NCBI GenBank assembly: GCA_041653315.1
Contig: JBAZFO010000017.1
Location: 1 to 25,515, forward strand
Direction: 5' to 3'
Source: Candidatus Micrarchaeia archaeon
GTDB lineage: Archaea > Micrarchaeota > Micrarchaeia > Anstonellales > JAHKLY01
Length of the DNA stretch: 25,515 nt
Under the pieces are notes generated by a model. The model worked only from the letters and a program-made list of their open reading frames with translations, made no database searches and had not been told where the DNA came from. This document shows positions 22,992-25,515 of this stretch, piece by piece. How positions within the stretch are numbered: position 1 is the first letter of the stretch; every line of letters starts with the position of its first letter. The translations under genes were made by a program, and so were the position numbers.

Positions 22992-24167
22992 ATGTCTAAA
23001 AAAGATGAAATAATTAATTTAAAAAAGAATTATTTAGAGATAAAAAAAGAAATTGATGAATTTGGAGAAGAACAATTTAAAGACACACTTGAGTTAATTA
23101 AATGGACAAAAGAGTTAATAGAAAATGCTGAAAGAATTAAAAAACAAGAAGAAAAACCAAATCCAGATCTAAAACAAAAATTCAAATTAGGAAAAAAGAT
23201 GCAAAGAGCGTATAAAGAAGATTATTCTTTTGAAGCTACGATTATGGCCGCTATTGAAGAAGGAAAAATTTCATTTTTGATAGGGGAAAAATTTAAAGAA
23301 ATAGCTCTACTTCTTAAAAAAAGAAAAATTGATGAACTTAAAGTTAAATTTAAATATTTTGAAAAAATATTAGATTTAGAACAGCAAGATATAAAATTAA
23401 AACAAAAAATTGAATATGAAAAGAGTGCATTAGAAACAAAAAATAATAAAGCAAAATACTTTCTAAATGAATTAAAAAATTTAGATAAAATAAATCTTAA
23501 AAATATTGAGTTAGTAGAAAAATACTTAGAAATTTTAACTGGATTAAATAACTCTCGAAGAAAATATATTCAAGAAATATTAAAGTTAAAAATTAAAGAT
23601 ATAATTATGAAAATAAAAGAAAAATCTTTAATTAATTTAAATTTTCCTAAAATTGAAGAAGAAGAATTAAATAAATTACAAGAGTTATTTGAAAAAGATA
23701 ATTTTTTTAAAAATATGAAAATTCAAGATTTGTATAGATATTTAGATTATTCAGATCAAAAATTATCATATATTTACTTGGAAATTTCAAAATTTAATAA
23801 TTTAATAAGAAAAAATAGGGTTTGGTTTGACCAAATATTAAATCTTGAAAAAACTAAATTTTTAACATGGAAAGATAATGAAATTTTAAATTTAGAACTA
23901 AAAAAGTTTTTTGAATCAATTGGAGAAAAAGAGACAATCTCACATATAGAAAAATATGAAAAGGAATTACCAAACTTTAAAGAAAAATTTGAAGAATATG
24001 AAAAGTATATGAGTAAAAAACAAGAGTTACAGGAAATAAAACAGCAGGATTTAGAAAAAGAGATTAAAGAATATGAAGAATTACTATTGTGTTTTGATTT
24101 AAATGAAGAAGAGTCTCAAAAATCCGATGGATTTTTAAATAAACTAAAAACATTTTTTAATTTATAA
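22992..24167 (+). CDS. Coiled-coil protein, 391 aa
   Basis: I do not recognise this protein. It is extremely rich in Lys, Glu, Leu and Ile and nearly all helical. Long heptad-like stretches at about 1-60, 105-165 and 310-372 suggest coiled coils. There is no membrane helix, signal peptide or catalytic motif. It directly follows the 947-aa gene on the same strand, and both are large helical proteins, so they may form part of one structure. It has no clear ribosome binding site; TTAATAAATTAA at about 22965 may be a promoter. Confidence 0.75.
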   Translation: MSKKDEIINLKKNYLEIKKEIDEFGEEQFKDTLELIKWTKELIENAERIKKQEEKPNPDLKQKFKLGKKMQRAYKEDYSFEATIMAAIEEGKISFLIGEKFKEIALLLKKRKIDELKVKFKYFEKILDLEQQDIKLKQKIEYEKSALETKNNKAKYFLNELKNLDKINLKNIELVEKYLEILTGLNNSRRKYIQEILKLKIKDIIMKIKEKSLINLNFPKIEEEELNKLQELFEKDNFFKNMKIQDLYRYLDYSDQKLSYIYLEISKFNNLIRKNRVWFDQILNLEKTKFLTWKDNEILNLELKKFFESIGEKETISHIEKYEKELPNFKEKFEEYEKYMSKKQELQEIKQQDLEKEIKEYEELLLCFDLNEEESQKSDGFLNKLKTFFNL

Positions 24168-24218
24168 GTATTTTGTATTCTAAAGATATTCCTAATTAAA
24201 TTTTTATTAAACAAAGAT

Positions 24219-24228
24219 TTTTATATCT
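24219..24228 (+). promoter_or_regulatory. TATA box for tspO
   Basis: TTTTTATATC is centred 23 bases before ATG 24247, which predicts a leaderless mRNA. Confidence 0.4.
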
Positions 24229-24246
24229 GACTAGATTAAAAATATT

Positions 24247-24723
24247 ATGAAAATTAAAAAAATTCTTATTTTAATAGGTTTTATTTTTCTTTGTTTACTA
24301 GCAGGAATAATAGGTTCTTTTTTTACTGCCTCCAATATCCCAACATGGTATGAAGGACTTAACAAACCTTCTTTTAATCCTCCAAATTGGTTATTTGGGC
24401 CTGTTTGGACAGCACTATATATTTTAATGGGAATATCTGCTTATTTAATATATTCAAAAGGATTAAAGAAAAAAGAAATTAAATTTGCATTAAGTATTTT
24501 TGGAATTCAGTTGATATTAAATACTTTATGGTCAATTTTATTTTTTGGTTTTAAATCCCCTATTTTTGGTCTTATTTGTATACTTTTCTTATGGGTTTTT
24601 ATACTTTTTACTATAAAATTATTTTATAAAATTGATAAAAAAGCAGCATATTTATTAATTCCTTATATTCTTTGGGTATCTTTTGCAACAATTCTTAATT
24701 ATTTTATTTTAATTCTTAATTAA
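24247..24723 (+). CDS. tspO: TspO/MBR family membrane protein
   Basis: A 158-aa tryptophan-rich sensory protein with five membrane helices. Signatures are WYEGLNKPSFNPPNWLFGPVW (34-54, between helices 1 and 2), LNTLWSILFFGF in helix 3, and PYILWVSFATILNYFI at the end (helix 5). Family members bind porphyrins and other tetrapyrroles or lipophilic ligands and respond to oxidative or light stress; the role in this host is unknown. The last eight bases overlap the end of the convergent phosphoribosyltransferase gene. Confidence 0.95.
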   Translation: MKIKKILILIGFIFLCLLAGIIGSFFTASNIPTWYEGLNKPSFNPPNWLFGPVWTALYILMGISAYLIYSKGLKKKEIKFALSIFGIQLILNTLWSILFFGFKSPIFGLICILFLWVFILFTIKLFYKIDKKAAYLLIPYILWVSFATILNYFILILN

Positions 24724-25515
24724 AATCTGGAACAAACATATATTCAAGTTCAATAGTTGGTTGCTCTCTATTTGGATATCTAGTTGCAAATACAACACTC
24801 ATTTTAACTTCATTTGAAGGTTCTAATAAAAGATCATACTCATTTATTGTAATCCCAGTAGTAATAATATCATCTACAAGAAGTATTTTTTTATTCGAAA
24901 TTCCTTTTTTAAGTTCAAATGCACCTTCAATATTACTTTGCCTTTGTCTTAAAGAAAGTTTTGAATTTCTTTGTATATCTCTAGTTATTTGAATAAAATT
25001 ATTATCAAATTCAATAGGTATATATGCAGATAAAATTGAAAATAATTTATATGCAATTTTTTCTGTGAAACTTTCTTTTCTATGTGATACGGGTAAAATC
25101 AAATCTATATTTAAGTTTGGCAAATTTTCAGCTAGTATTGCTGCACAATACAGGGCATTTAACTCAATTATGTGCTTATATTCTTCATCTTCATCAAACC
25201 ATATTTTTGAATTGTAAATGATTCTTGAAGGAATGTGATTTGTATTTATTAACATAAAATCTTTTCCTTCTTTCTGAACAATTAAAGGTTCTGTAATTAC
25301 TCCAGAAACAATTAAGTTAGTGATTAAATTAAAGGGAATGTAATAATTACAATATGAAATTTCTTTTTCTCCAAATTTGATTATCCCTTTTTCTTTTTTA
25401 AAGTCTTCATGTGCTTTTTCGAAAAAATCTATTCCAGTATATATCTTATTTTTAAAATTTTCCTTTGGCCCCCTTCTTTTTAATAGATCTATTTCTTCTT
25501 TAGTTAATTTATCTA
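24716..25515 (-). CDS. ComF-like phosphoribosyltransferase, 5' end outside the window
   Basis: The frame is open from the stop at 24716 to the right edge, giving at least 265 residues; the ATG at 25255 is internal, not the start. The C-terminal part has the PRPP-binding loop KKILLVDDIITTGIT and, before it, SLRQRQSNIEGAF, the arrangement seen in ComF-type phosphoribosyltransferases. The N-terminal part (KLTKEEIDLLKRRGP and onward) is unassigned; it lacks the Cys4 zinc finger that ComF usually carries. ComF proteins act in DNA uptake in bacteria; in archaea the substrate is not known. Confidence 0.8.
   Translation of the reverse strand, partial: DKLTKEEIDLLKRRGPKENFKNKIYTGIDFFEKAHEDFKKEKGIIKFGEKEISYCNYYIPFNLITNLIVSGVITEPLIVQKEGKDFMLINTNHIPSRIIYNSKIWFDEDEEYKHIIELNALYCAAILAENLPNLNIDLILPVSHRKESFTEKIAYKLFSILSAYIPIEFDNNFIQITRDIQRNSKLSLRQRQSNIEGAFELKKGISNKKILLVDDIITTGITINEYDLLLEPSNEVKMSVVFATRYPNREQPTIELEYMFVPDFN

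Overview
The window looks like chromosomal DNA from a very AT-rich archaeon, probably a small-genome DPANN-type lineage such as Woesearchaeota or Pacearchaeota. Three things point to Archaea: many genes start about 22-30 bases after a TATA box (so probably leaderless mRNAs), the Lon protease is the membrane-anchored archaeal LonB type, and there is a diphthine-ammonia-ligase-type domain. Genes inside operons instead carry GGTGA or GAGG ribosome binding sites. The lineage is inferred from gene content and style, not from a marker phylogeny.

Region 1 (1 to about 5.4 kb) is an accessory island with visibly more G+C than the rest. It holds an AbrB-like small protein behind a perfect 20-bp palindrome, a C5-cytosine DNA methyltransferase, a convergent vsr-endonuclease pair (vsr is frameshifted), a ClpP-class serine protease coupled to a 61-aa protein, a double zinc-ribbon protein, and a three-gene operon of small or membrane proteins. 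Three minus-strand transcription units here share a 28-bp palindromic element just upstream of their TATA boxes. Region 2 (5.4-7.8 kb) starts with a phased array of GTCAA-N4-TTGAC repeats in front of an AAA-type ATPase with a winged-helix segment, followed by two unrecognised genes. The sequence is much more AT-rich from here on.

Region 3 (7.8-14.4 kb) is housekeeping: lonB, the tldD-tldE pair, a GNAT acetyltransferase broken by one missing base, and serS. A short G+C-rich segment upstream of serS is a candidate structured RNA. Region 4 (14.6-19.5 kb) has a small beta-rich protein, a tandem HAD pair in which the first copy has lost its catalytic residues, an exported helical protein with a coupled partner, and a fusion of an asparagine-synthase-like and a diphthine-ammonia-ligase-like PP-loop ATPase followed by a lipoprotein. 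Region 5 (19.5-25.5 kb) has a cold-shock protein, a 50-aa protein, a 947-aa protein with four internal helical repeats next to a 391-aa coiled-coil protein, TspO, and a ComF-like phosphoribosyltransferase running off the right edge.

The most unusual items are the shared 28-bp elements, the phased repeat array with its ATPase, the G+C-rich RNA candidate, the double PP-loop fusion, and the methyltransferase/Vsr/endonuclease cassette with an endonuclease I cannot assign to a family.
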